Shown here: in pieces, positions 47,890-57,172 of the stretch | Position numbering within the stretch: the stretch's first letter is position 1 | Layout: every line of letters begins with the position of its first letter | NCBI GenBank assembly: GCA_000711775.1 | Contig: ARYC01017269.1 | Coordinates: 62,001 to 126,000, forward strand | DNA length: 64,000 nucleotides | Direction: 5' to 3' | Source of the DNA: Oxytricha trifallax | Lineage: Eukaryota > Ciliophora > Spirotrichea > Sporadotrichida > Oxytrichidae | Translations under genes and position numbers: made by a program | The notes under the pieces: model-generated | What the model saw: only the letters and a program-made list of their open reading frames with translations | Databases searched by the model: none | Told to the model about the DNA's origin: nothing

Positions 47890-47979
<90 letters not shown>

Positions 47980-50230
47980 GATAAATGCAAATCATGGTAA
48001 CAACCTTCATGAATAATAATATGATCACATTGAGGTCTCTGGGGACCCCCGATCTTAAATATGTTTAATATATATATAAGGGTCAAGCCCTTTTCATTTT
48101 AAGTAATCTGGTCTTCAGTAGACTTTCTTCGTCTTAATGTGGATGTCCAGTATCTTCTTTCTCTTCCATCTCGTAACTCCTTTCCAGAACTTACTGTTGG
48201 TTACTTTTTCTCTATGCCAGTTGTATAAAAAGACGTTCATTTCTTCTCCTTTCTTAAATTTTAGTTCAATTTTGTGGGTTCCTCCCATCTATACACTTTT
48301 TGGTTTAGCTTTGAACATAGAAATTTGTTAGAGGTGTAGGAATATTTAATTTTTGAGTTGGTCGATGCCATATCTTTTTGCATCTACATAGAGAACAATC
48401 ATGGTGTTTTCCGATGTCGACTTTTGAATGTTGAGATTGATTTTTGTGAAGTCTGGGGTAATAAAGAGTTTAAATTCGTGTTTCTCCTCTACATCAAGTT
48501 CGTGCCAAAATTTATTTTTAAGTTTGGCAAAGTACCATTTGACCTGTTGGTTTGACTACAGTGATAAATTTTTAACAATGATATCATCCATCTAATAGTT
48601 GGTGTTGCCTAGTACTCTGAATTAAAGTTGTTTTTGGAGTCTGTGATTGACTTCATGTATGGTATGTACTTTTCCTAAGTTTACTTTGATTTCTGTGCTG
48701 ATCTGATCAGATGAAATTATACTGGTCAGGCTTTTCTGATGTGTTACGGGCTTGTTACCTGTTTTGATTGACGTGTCAATTTGAATGGGTGCGTCCTCAT
48801 CCATCTCTACGTCCTCAAAAACTAATTTCTCTCTTTGTTCCACTATTGGTTGTTGCTATCTTACTTATGGTTAGGGTATATGTTGTTTGAGTCACCTTAG
48901 TTAACTAAATTTTCCAGTGATTTTATTGGTAGGTTTGCTACTTTGAAGGTTGATTCCTATATTACCTAGGGGTATTTGATAGTAAAAGCAAATTAATGAA
49001 TTAAGGCTTGGAATCTTTCTTCTCTGTAGTGGTATTCGAAGTTCTTGTTTTTTGTAGCTATAGCTATGTCGTGGATGTGTCCTAGTTCTTAGGTTTGGTT
49101 GTATTTCTGGATTTTGAGGATCATGACGAATAGTAAGTTAACATGTGATTGCAAGGCGTTGAGGCATTTTATTTGTTGTCCTTGTAGCTCTTCTTAACTT
49201 ATTGGTATCGACTCGTTTAGTATGACATCGGTGGTGTCCCTACATTTTTAAACTAGGGAAAAGAGGCTGGTCTCTTTAACGGAAACTTCGTCTTTCACAT
49301 TTTTTAAGTTTAAAATAGTTTCCGTCTTGGCTTTCATGATTGCTGGAAGTGAAGTCCATCTCATGTTGTTTCTTTGTAACTAAATGTTATCAAAGTTAAC
49401 TGATGTTTTTATGGGGGGTTAAGGTTGTTAAGATCTCTTAACTGAACTCTAGATTTGAAAGATGCTTTTTACTTTTATTTATCTATTTTTTTATTGGTCG
49501 GCCCCATTATCTTCAAAAAGAAGTTGTATTGTCCCTTTAGTATATTTTAGAGTGAGTTATTTGAACCCTTTCTTTAGGTTACGACTCATTTGGGACTACC
49601 TATCTTTTAACTTTCTTAGTTCATAATATTTTATGTAATAGCCGTCCGCAGGGCAAGAAAAATTACACTATAAAAAATTATTTATATACACGTGGGGGGG
49701 CTCGGTTTGGGGTGGGGGGAGGGGTGTCTCGGGTGAACAGTTAATAACTTAGAAAATATTACAGGGTGAATTTATTATCAATTAAAATCTTAAATTATGT
49801 ATTCATTATTTACACATACCAAAATATTAAAGAGGAAGAGAATGATGGGAAATTAGGCGCAAAAAAGGAATAAGCTTTATTGAGGAAGAAGACTTTCCAA
49901 ATAAAAGTAAAAAAGTAGGAGCTCAGACTAGCTGAGTAAATTAATCCTAGTGACTTCAACATGGAAAATCGAATGAAGCAATCCCCCTTATCAATAAAAA
50001 GTAGAAAACGTAGTAATTTTCACAAGAAAAGCTCCCGAAACTATTCTGAGTGGACTCTTGATAATATATCTGATACTGACTTCGATGAGTTCGGCACTAT
50101 AGAAGATTTAAAGAAGAGTTTGTAAGATTTCCTGCATCATAAAGATGTAAGTAGAGACTTTGATTAGAGAAATTTCGAGTATAAATCTTCATTCCTAGGT
50201 TTTAATAAGGGATCTATAATAAATATGTGA
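45598..50230 (+). CDS. CK1-family protein kinase (copy a), interrupted by a mobile element
   Basis: The ATG at 45598 starts [20 protein letters not shown]. Kinase features in order: glycine loop [12 protein letters not shown], Lys in [47 protein letters not shown], and the CK1 signature [22 protein letters not shown]. Short GT..AG introns are clear, for example 46104-46136. A basic and Gln/Asn-rich tail follows ([16 protein letters not shown]). At KRDYSM (47368) the gene is cut by the TIR element 47375-49740. Coding resumes near 49840 with [33 protein letters not shown] and [18 protein letters not shown], to TGA 50228. The element begins right after a GTAATT donor-like site, so it may sit in an intron. 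If it is an IES instead, no pointer could be assigned. CK1 kinases act in signalling; substrates cannot be inferred. Confidence 0.85.
47418..47499 (+). repeat. Left terminal inverted repeat core of the 2.4-kb element
   Basis: Pairs with 49628-49708 with a handful of mismatches; ends inside with ATTACATAAAAT, which also opens the nested palindrome. Confidence 0.85.
47488..47894. repeat. Long palindrome (two ~187-bp arms) nested in the mobile element
   Basis: Arms 47488-47672 and 47706-47894 are near-perfect inverted copies around a 33-bp loop. The outer ends are ATTACATAAAATGA / TCATTTTATGTAAT. It could fold into a long hairpin. It looks like a nested foldback element or an inverted duplication of the host element's subterminal region. 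Confidence 0.85.
47891..47977. repeat. TAA trinucleotide microsatellite
   Basis: About 29 perfect units of TAA directly follow the palindrome's right arm. Translations of this tract as poly-Leu, poly-Ile or poly-Gln are not taken as genes. Confidence 0.95.
48115..48804 (-). CDS. Mobile-element ORF2, unknown function
   Basis: From ATG 48804 ([16 protein letters not shown]) to TGA 48115, about 229 residues with scattered Gln-coding TAA/TAG; the open frame extends upstream to about 48900 without ATG. It contains [20 protein letters not shown], a Trp-containing stretch [33 protein letters not shown] and [10 protein letters not shown], and ends basic ([17 protein letters not shown]). Not recognised. 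It overlaps the end of ORF1 in another frame. The part before the ATG ([12 protein letters not shown]) looks more protein-like than ORF1's tail, suggesting that ORF1 and ORF2 were, or are by frameshifting, one protein. Confidence 0.6.
48726..49589 (-). CDS. Mobile-element ORF1, unknown function
   Basis: From ATG 49589 ([19 protein letters not shown]) to TGA 48726, 287 residues. Segments: [58 protein letters not shown] and [20 protein letters not shown]. Mixed polarity with helical stretches suggests a folded protein. No DDE, zinc-finger or polymerase motif is seen. The last 50 residues are of low coding quality and overlap ORF2. Confidence 0.6.
49628..49708 (-). repeat. Right terminal inverted repeat core of the 2.4-kb element
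   Basis: Inverted counterpart of 47418-47499, including CCGTCCGCAGGG, the TATA-like TTATATA and the run of G before CTCGGTTT. Confidence 0.85.
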
Positions 50231-50449
50231 CTATTGGTTATTATTTATATAAACTTACTTCTTATTTTAGAGGAGCTTATTAAGATATAATTATTTTAAT
50301 AGACTATTAATTTCTTTACTGAATAATTTCTATATCTTTTACAAATCTATAATTTCATATGATATGCTAAGGATAGGATTGGATAGTATATTAATTTAAA
50401 TTGAATCGTTATAAAGAGAATTAATTGCAAATAAGATTTATCTAAGAAT

Positions 50450-51816
50450 ATGATTAAGTTCAGAGAGGAAAAGAATTATTTGAAAATGATAAGTGTTCTC
50501 GCACAGATAACCACATCAATCGACCCACATGAAGACATAGTAAAGCTCACTAACATATACTATCCACTATTTGTTGATAAAAATGGTAATCAAGACACTT
50601 TTTAAAAATCATGTAAGGATCCTGATCAGATCACTGACGAAGAGTAGATATTATGCAAAAGTTTGATAAATAATGAAGGATTTACTTAGAATAAGCACTG
50701 TAAAAATAAACAAAACGTATGGTTACAATTAAAGGATGAAAAAAGCAATTAAATTCATAATAAAATGAAATTCCTACATTCTTAGTGCGTACCTCATGAA
50801 GCTTATATTATGGCTTTGATTTATATTGATAGAGCATGCAAACTAAATTAAAAACTATTACTAAATTCATCAAATGTAAATGTATTAATTCAATATTGGA
50901 AACTAACATTTGATTTGGAAAATTATATAAATAATTTTTTTTAGAATTAAATGCACTAATATTTGTTCTTAAAAGTTAAAAATATCTATATCTAATTTGG
51001 TTGCCAATCTAGAAATAAATTATTTTTCTGATTTAAATATACCTCGTATTTGATTAAAAGTTGTTTTATATCACTTAAACTATTATATAAAATATAGTTA
51101 AGAATTAATTTAAATATCCTATGAATTTATTCAAGGAACTTATATTTATATTTTTTAAACTATTATACAATAGTTAATGAAATTATTGTGCAAAATTCAT
51201 TTTAATTTTAGATTATGAGTATAAAAAGAAAAAGAATAATTTTTTATCTTGTTACTATACAAATAGTAAATTAAAAATAAATGTAATAAGTATCGCACTT
51301 GGTTTTGTAATTATTGCCGCTAAGTTTATCGAATCTGAAACTGAGATTTACAATAAACCTTCAAAACCCTTAATCAGCTTTTCTAAGGAATATCAGAGGA
51401 ATTGTAGCTCACAAGATTGTGAGTGTCAAACTGTCATAACCTAGCCACCTCTAAACATTAATAAAATGAAATTTATTGAACTTGAATTACTCTCTTTGAT
51501 CAATTTTGAAGCTTTTGTATCGAAACAAGAATATGATTTATATCAGAAAAAACTTAACAAACTATTCTCATCATAAATTTGTGTTAATTAAAATTTTACA
51601 ATAAATATGTGAAATAGCAAATAATCTTTAAATTCTTTCAATAAAAATAAAAAATTATATAATTTAATTTTGTAAATTAGAGAGCTAGAACTTGAAAGAA
51701 GATATAGAAATACAAAAGACTATCTTAAAATTGAAGAGAGTAAAATTCTAAAAAGAAATGGCATGGATTACGATACTTAATTTGACCCCTTCAACATTAT
51801 CAGAGATTCTAATTGA
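50450..51816 (+). CDS. Cyclin (P/U-type, PHO80-like)
   Basis: The ATG at 50450 starts MIKFREEKNYLKMISVLAQI. The cyclin box shows VPHEAYIMALIYIDRACKLN (first helices), then after an intron-rich AT stretch VISIALGFVIIAAKFIESE (helix 3 with the conserved A-A-K-F) and MKFIELELLSLINFEAFVSK with the EYDLYQKKL helix typical of PHO80-like cyclins. The C-terminus is REL-rich and helical, ending PFNIIRDSN before TGA 51814. Such cyclins pair with a cyclin-dependent kinase. The extra segment between helices 3 and 4 (SKEYQRNCSSQDCECQ) is Cys-containing and unusual. Introns between about 50940 and 51290 and near 51600-51680 are not fully resolved. Confidence 0.8.
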
Positions 51817-52032
51817 TTCTCTGTCCCGAATTAATATTATACCAAACTATATTAGTATCAAACTTAGCATTTTAAATGAAAGTACTATTAAAATACATAT
51901 CAAAACATAAATAAGTCGAGTGTTTTATTAATTTAATAAGCAAGTTTTCTTTCACTTGAATCCTGATAAAAACTTTTAAAATGATTCTAGATAAATAATT
52001 AAATTATGGAATTTTTAGTAAATTTTATTTAA

Positions 52033-54964
52033 TCATATTTTACTCCTAAATATTAAACTGCTCTTTGGAGAATGAAATGACATAAATGATTCATCGTTTT
52101 AAGAACCCTAAAATTTTCCTACTGCAGATTATTGGGAGAGTGGAGACTTTATGATTATTGAATGATCATTTTACAGATTATTATTACCCTTATGATAAGT
52201 TTGGTATGCTGTGTTGTCTGTGTTAATCAAGTTATTACTATAGCCATTTAGAATGTTTGAGTATTTTGTAATTGAAGGTGCAGGTTGAAACTATAAATCC
52301 AAACCATAGTAAGTGTTCGCACTGACTTTACTTTGTCTTGTTTATTTATTGGCTGTGGATGCTTTATTTTCGTAAGCATTAACAAATTAAGTGCCTTTGG
52401 GTTAGAGTGGAGTCTTAGATCTTTGATTTAAATTTTAGCTAGTCATCCCAAAATCTTTCTGCTCATTATCGATAAAATACATAAAAAATAGGTAAATTAA
52501 GAGAAATTCAAATCAATGAGTAAAAAGCTTTAAATATAACAGTATAGTTTTTAATATTTGATAAATTTAATTTAATGTGCAGTTAAAAGAATAAGATGAT
52601 TGCTATTAGAGTTACTCCATTAGGTTAGGTGTGAATTAAATCATATATTAGGGCGAGGTTTAAACTCACAAAAACCAAGATTGGCTCCCTTATTTCATTA
52701 CCAACTAGTATTGAATTAGCACCTAAACAGCATCCAGATGACAAAGCTACTCCAAGCTTGTGTCTTCATCTTCTTCATCTTCAATATTTACTCTTTGAAA
52801 GCATTCAACCGGAAGTGCAACTAAACCTTAATAGCACTGGCTAAGATAGTTTTTGACAAATGAATTATTTTAAAACCTGGCTTATTCTACTTCTGCCAAA
52901 GATGTCAAGGATTCAATTATTTTCAAGTGCACCAACTTTCTCAATGTCGCTTCTAACAGATAAAGCAGTTGCATCACATATTTTTTTGAAGTGATATTGA
53001 ACCATCTCGTATTTTACTTTCCATGCTTGTTGTTCATTAAATTAAATTTATCAAATATTAAAAACTATACTGTTATATTTAAAGCTTTTTACTCATTGAT
53101 TTGAATTTCTCTTAATTTACCTATTTTTTATGTATTTTATCGATAATGAAAGGAGCTGTGATAATTTTCTTTTATAGCAGTGACTGATTCTTACTCATTG
53201 AAGACTACATAAAAGATTATGCATCAGAACTTTCTCTCATAGTTTAATTCATCTGTACTTGTTTCTGCCATTTAGAAGGCGGTTTAATATTGTAACTTTC
53301 CATTTTCTTTAATGTTTCCTCTTATAGCTTTTTGAGTTTATGTTGCAGTTCTTTGTTTTACTTGTTATCGTCATCATTGACACTGTATCTCTGTCTTTTA
53401 AAATAAAGATTTCTACCCTTACTAGCAGAAACCCCATTTAAAGACTAGTCAGATTTTTAATCTGAATATATGTTCTTTTAGCTTGAATTTAACTTCCTCG
53501 AATCAACTTTATCATTCAAAATTGACTTAGTTTAACTTTTACTTGTACTTTGGTTTTATTAGCTCATCGGGCTTGTTACATTTTAATACATAAAGTATGA
53601 TTACTATTTTTAAGTATTGCTACTTTCATTTATTTATAGGATTTGCTATGAGCCAAACGAGAAGCCTTGCTCTGCTCTTTCTTTTTTCTTAAAGAATAAA
53701 GCTTATTTTATGAGTTTCTTTTCTGATTCTTCAATCTACTGTTAATTAAACTTTCTTTGTTCTACTATTTTCATGTTTGTCTAAGTCATATTAAATTACC
53801 CCTCCTAGTTATTTTAAATATTATTAATGACATGTAATCATTAAAATAAGTTCCCCAGATAAGATTCACTTAACTATTAACTTTAATTTAGGAGCAATCT
53901 TTCTCGCTCCTCTTATTCTTACCTCCTCAGTTCACTCAAATCTTTGTAATTGCTACTTTCTTTTATGTCAATTTATTAATGTCCCTAAATTGCCTTGTTT
54001 ACATTTAGATTAAACTTGAGGTTAACTTTAACATTAGTTTAATTATTTGGGTTGGAAGAAGTGTTTTATATATTTCTGTGAGAAGATTTATCTACTGTTT
54101 GAGCTCTGTTAATGCTTTATTCCCCATAAAATTTTAATTATGTATAAAAATTAGCAGACTAAGCTAAATTTCAGATAGTAGAGAGCTTGAAATTTTATAT
54201 GCTTAATAAAATTTGTAGTGACTTGTTGAGAATGTCTTAATCTTTCTATCCGCCTCACTCATAAAAAACAGCTAATCCTTATTGTCCTTTGGATATATTA
54301 TTGGTGGTCTAATCTTAAGATGTTTGACTCTATATCTACTATAATAAAAAATAAAATTATTCTTGTATACTCTATATGGTGATGTGACATACTTGTCTTA
54401 ATTAAGTTCAATAATGGAATCAACTTCTTTCTTCTTCTTAATAATTGATTAAGCCATCATATTATAGATATCATGATGCTTATCTATAGCCTGCTCTCCA
54501 TCAATAATCACATTAATCCCTAACTATTCAGAGCTCTCTTAATTCTTTTTTAACTCGCTAAATTTCTATAGGATGTTGATTGATTAATTATTTTATGCTT
54601 TAATTTGTTCACTCTTCAACTTTTGATATTATTTATCGACCTCGCTGTCTTCTATCCTCAAATCATGCTCATAAATCTAGTGAGTACTTGTATTAAGTCT
54701 CTTTAATATATCACTTTTTTATCTCTAAGTTTAGGAGATATTTTATTATGATTTCTGCAAGAGCTATGTACGATTTGTTAGTGTTTATTTTACTTGGACT
54801 TTTTTGGGTTACAGAATCATTGTTGTCAAAGAGTTTAAAGTCTACGTATTAATAGCATTCTTATATTCTTATTTTTAAAGATTTTATTGGTATGACATGG
54901 ATTTGGGGTTATAGAAATCTATGAATGGCATTTTAGTGGATTAATGAGATATTTCGGACTTCAT
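52033..54964 (-). CDS. Coiled-coil protein split by a TIR-bounded IES
   Basis: The ATG at 54964 starts MKSEISHQSTKMPFIDFYNP. A helical N-terminal region follows (HDLRIEDSEVDKQYQKLKSE, MMAQSIIKKKKEVDSIIELN), then a GT..AG intron near 54395, and Gln/Ser/Lys-rich segments (QTNMKIVEQRKFNQQQIEES, KKLIKQALFFKKKERAEQGF, RNLYFKRQRYSVNDDDNK, QHKLKKLQEETLKKMESYN). At APFIID the gene is cut by the IES 52476-53146. Coding resumes NEQKDFGMTSQNLNQ and runs to TGA 52033 (SSLIFRSKI). The function is unknown. The composition suggests a cytoskeletal or docking protein. Confidence 0.75.
52476..53146. other. 671-bp IES with palindromic pointer TTATCGATAA
   Basis: TTATCGATAA occurs in direct orientation at 52466-52475 and 53137-53146. 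Removing one copy with the segment joins ITAPFIIDNEQKDFG on the minus strand in frame. Without removal the frame is lost in the repeat. Confidence 0.8.
52666..53037 (-). CDS. ORF carried by the TIR-bounded IES
   Basis: ATG 53037 to TGA 52666, 123 residues with Gln-coding TAA/TAG at sensible places. Begins MNNKHGKQNTRWFNITSKKY, then a leucine-rich helix (VMQLLYLLEATLRKLVHLKI), LSQCYQGLVALPVECFQRVN, an acidic patch (IEDEEDEDTSLEQ) and LDAVQVLIQYQLV. It looks like a real folded protein or a fragment of one, but I recognise no family and see no transposase motif. It may be a captured host exon. Codon use is GC-richer than the flanking gene. Confidence 0.5.
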
Positions 54965-55058
54965 TAAATTTAATGCGAGTTTTATAAATATTAAGCAAGT
55001 GATTATTTTATTTTAGTTAATTTAAATAATAATTTAGTATTTAATTAAGTTAAACGAA

Positions 55059-56952
55059 ATGAAATATTCAAATTTGAAAAATAAACAAGCAGCCTTAAAA
55101 TAAAAAAGACCTGTAAGGGAGATTTCATTTAAAATATAGAAAATCATGGCCTAATATTATTTTATAGTTATCATTTCAAAAAGATAGAAGCTTGAGTAAT
55201 GACCCTTAAAACAGCAATTTGTTAAACAGTGCCAGTAAAAGCAATAATAATGGTTGAAATACTCAAAATTAACAATCTCCCATTAGTAATTTCTCTATTT
55301 CGATGTTGAGTGAGTCCTTGTTAACATCCCCCATGTCATATCAAAACGCCATGAATAATAGCAGCATCATAATCATGAACTCAAATAACTAATCTAGGGT
55401 TTATGATAATTAACAGTAGGTTCAGCAGTCAAAAATGGTCTAGAGTTAAAGTTTCAGTGCAGAAACTTAAAATATGAAGTTGACTTAGAAATATGAATAA
55501 AATTAAAAAGTTACTCTGAGCCAAATTATCTTGAAAAATCCTAAATCTCTTTCTGACAATAACACTAAATTATCCCTTGTAGAAAAACAGATAGACTTTA
55601 TAGATAATTTGAACTCATAAAAACTAAATGGCTTAGAAATTGTATATTTAAGTAACAATAATCTAAGTGAATTAGATAATTTAATACAGTTTCCTAATAT
55701 TCGTAGTCTAAGCTTGAGTTTCAATAAAATCCTAAGCATAGAGGAATTGAAGAAACTGAAATCGTTAAGTTAATTGGAAAACTTAAGAATTGAAGGAAAT
55801 CCAATAGTAAACTTATTCCCAAATAATAGAGCAACTATTATTTATCTATTGCCATAATTGAAGAATTTAGATGGCCAATAAATTAAATAGAGTGAAAGAT
55901 AAGAAAGTGAAGTAATTTATAAAAAGCAGCAAGCAATTATTGAGATGTTGTTTAACTTAAACTTAATCGTTACCATGCTTGAGTAAATTCATAGAAAAAT
56001 TTAAATTCATGATCATTTGAGGAATCTTGGTTATATTCTAGACTAAAGAATAGCTTTAGACCTAAATTCTGTTCTTAAATTATGCAGTCCTAGTAATTTT
56101 GAAAGTTATCACATTAACTATTGGTTTGAGAGAACTTATATAGTCAACTAGAACAAGTTATGTGACACTTTTAGCAAAAGATCTGTTGATTAAACCTGGG
56201 ATTAAAAGTTCTCAGATTACATGATGAATTTATAACAAAGTATAGCTTTAAAAAGATAAAATCTTGAAACTATGCTGAAAAGCAACCAAAGTACAGCTAT
56301 ACACACAAAACAAGTTTCATCTTTCTCTAATACCCCAAGAGACTTAAATTCACTTCCCTAAAATTAATTGTATGGAATTCTATCTCCCAGGATAATCTAA
56401 ACAGAGTATTCTCCATTAAGGACCTTGAAGGAATTCAACAATAATAATTAAGAGAATCAACTAATGGGTGGCACATTAAATTAAAACATAAGCTTCAACT
56501 TGACTTCAGATAATAAAAGTATCAAGAAAGTCATTTCGACTTAAGGCAAGAATAAAAATACAATCGGCTCTACTTAATCAAAGAAGCGAAGAAAAAGAAC
56601 TGAAAAAAGTCTTGGAGACATCTAACAAATGAACTTGACTAAACTCCTTGATGTGAAAGAAAACAGCTTTATAAATATTCATGATACTACAAACCTACTG
56701 GCTGATCAAACTTTTAGTGGATTGTTGCTTAATGACACTAATAATTTTGACCCTTAACCAAGCAAAATTAACTAAATTACGATATCTCCAAATTCTATCA
56801 TTAATAATAAGATGCCATAATAGAAGTCATAAAATGGGTAATATTCCCTTTTTAACAACTAGAAGAAACCAGATTAAGATCTTTAATTTAGCTTATAAAT
56901 GCTTGATAAAGTAGAGACACTTGAATAAAACACAATCTCTTATTTTTAATGA
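55059..56952 (+). CDS. Leucine-rich-repeat protein
   Basis: ATG 55059, with a possible intron near 55160. Ser/Asn-rich N-terminus, then SDS22-like LRRs: VEKQIDFIDNLNSQKLNG, LEIVYLSNNNLSELDNL, IRSLSLSFNKILSIEEL and LENLRIEGNPIVNLFPNNR, followed by an LRR cap-like YLLPQLKNLDGQQIKQSERQ. The L..L.L..N.L..I..L spacing is that of SDS22-type repeats found in axonemal and basal-body proteins. The C-terminal half is helical and then Ser/Asn-rich (EFNNNNQENQLMGGTLNQN, basic KKRRKRTEK). TGA at 56950. One in-frame TGA lies upstream of the LRRs (55255-55257, between SNNNG and NTQNQQS). Either an unseen intron or IES removes it, or translation begins after it. Confidence 0.75.
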
Positions 56953-57172
56953 ATTGAGAGGAAAATAAATTATGAAATAAAATTAAATTTGTTGATTAAA
57001 CAAATTAAAACTATGATGATAATTGTATCATTAAATTTATTTATATTATTTATTTACCTTTTTATGTGTTATTTTTTATTTTGATTATTTAATTTTAATA
57101 ATTATCGCCAAGTTAACTTAACTTTATTTTATAAACTGTTCTAAACTCCATCATATTTTCTCATTTTAATCA

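Larger units (their letters stand above)
47375..49740. mobile_element. TIR-bounded mobile element, about 2.4 kb, unknown family
   Basis: Terminal inverted repeats of about 110-120 bp. The core pair 47418-47499 / 49628-49708 is almost identical and includes AAACCGAGCCCCCCCCACGT, TATATAAATAATTTTTT and CCCTGCGGACGGC. The outer 30-40 bp are GC-rich and less similar. The TATA-like box inside each end could serve as an internal promoter. Inside are a 400-bp palindrome, a TAA microsatellite and two overlapping minus-strand ORFs. No TBE-type C4A4 end, no DDE signature and no reverse transcriptase were seen. The target duplication is not clear (GTT or similar). Insertion is in an intron or IES of a CK1 gene. 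Confidence 0.75.
52463..53149. mobile_element. TIR element inside a coding sequence (MITE-like, with ORF)
   Basis: Perfect or near-perfect 115-bp inverted repeats (52463-52577 and 53035-53149) enclose 457 bp. The outermost bases include the palindrome TTATCGATAA on both sides, which doubles as the excision pointer. The interior carries one ORF on the minus strand whose ATG lies within the inner edge of the right repeat. The core is distinctly less AT-rich than the repeats. Confidence 0.85.

Noticed and set aside
47765..48086. Short ORFs with long poly-Leu or poly-Ile runs
   Set aside because: They are translations of the TAA microsatellite and palindrome arm, not genes.
48622..48843. Mobile-element ORF2 starting at GTG (48843)
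   Set aside because: Eukaryotic start at GTG is unlikely; the first ATG is at 48804 and upstream coding sense is better explained by continuity with ORF1.
55503..55739. Minus-strand 78-codon Leu/Arg-rich ORF
   Set aside because: It is the reverse shadow of the leucine-rich repeats on the plus strand.
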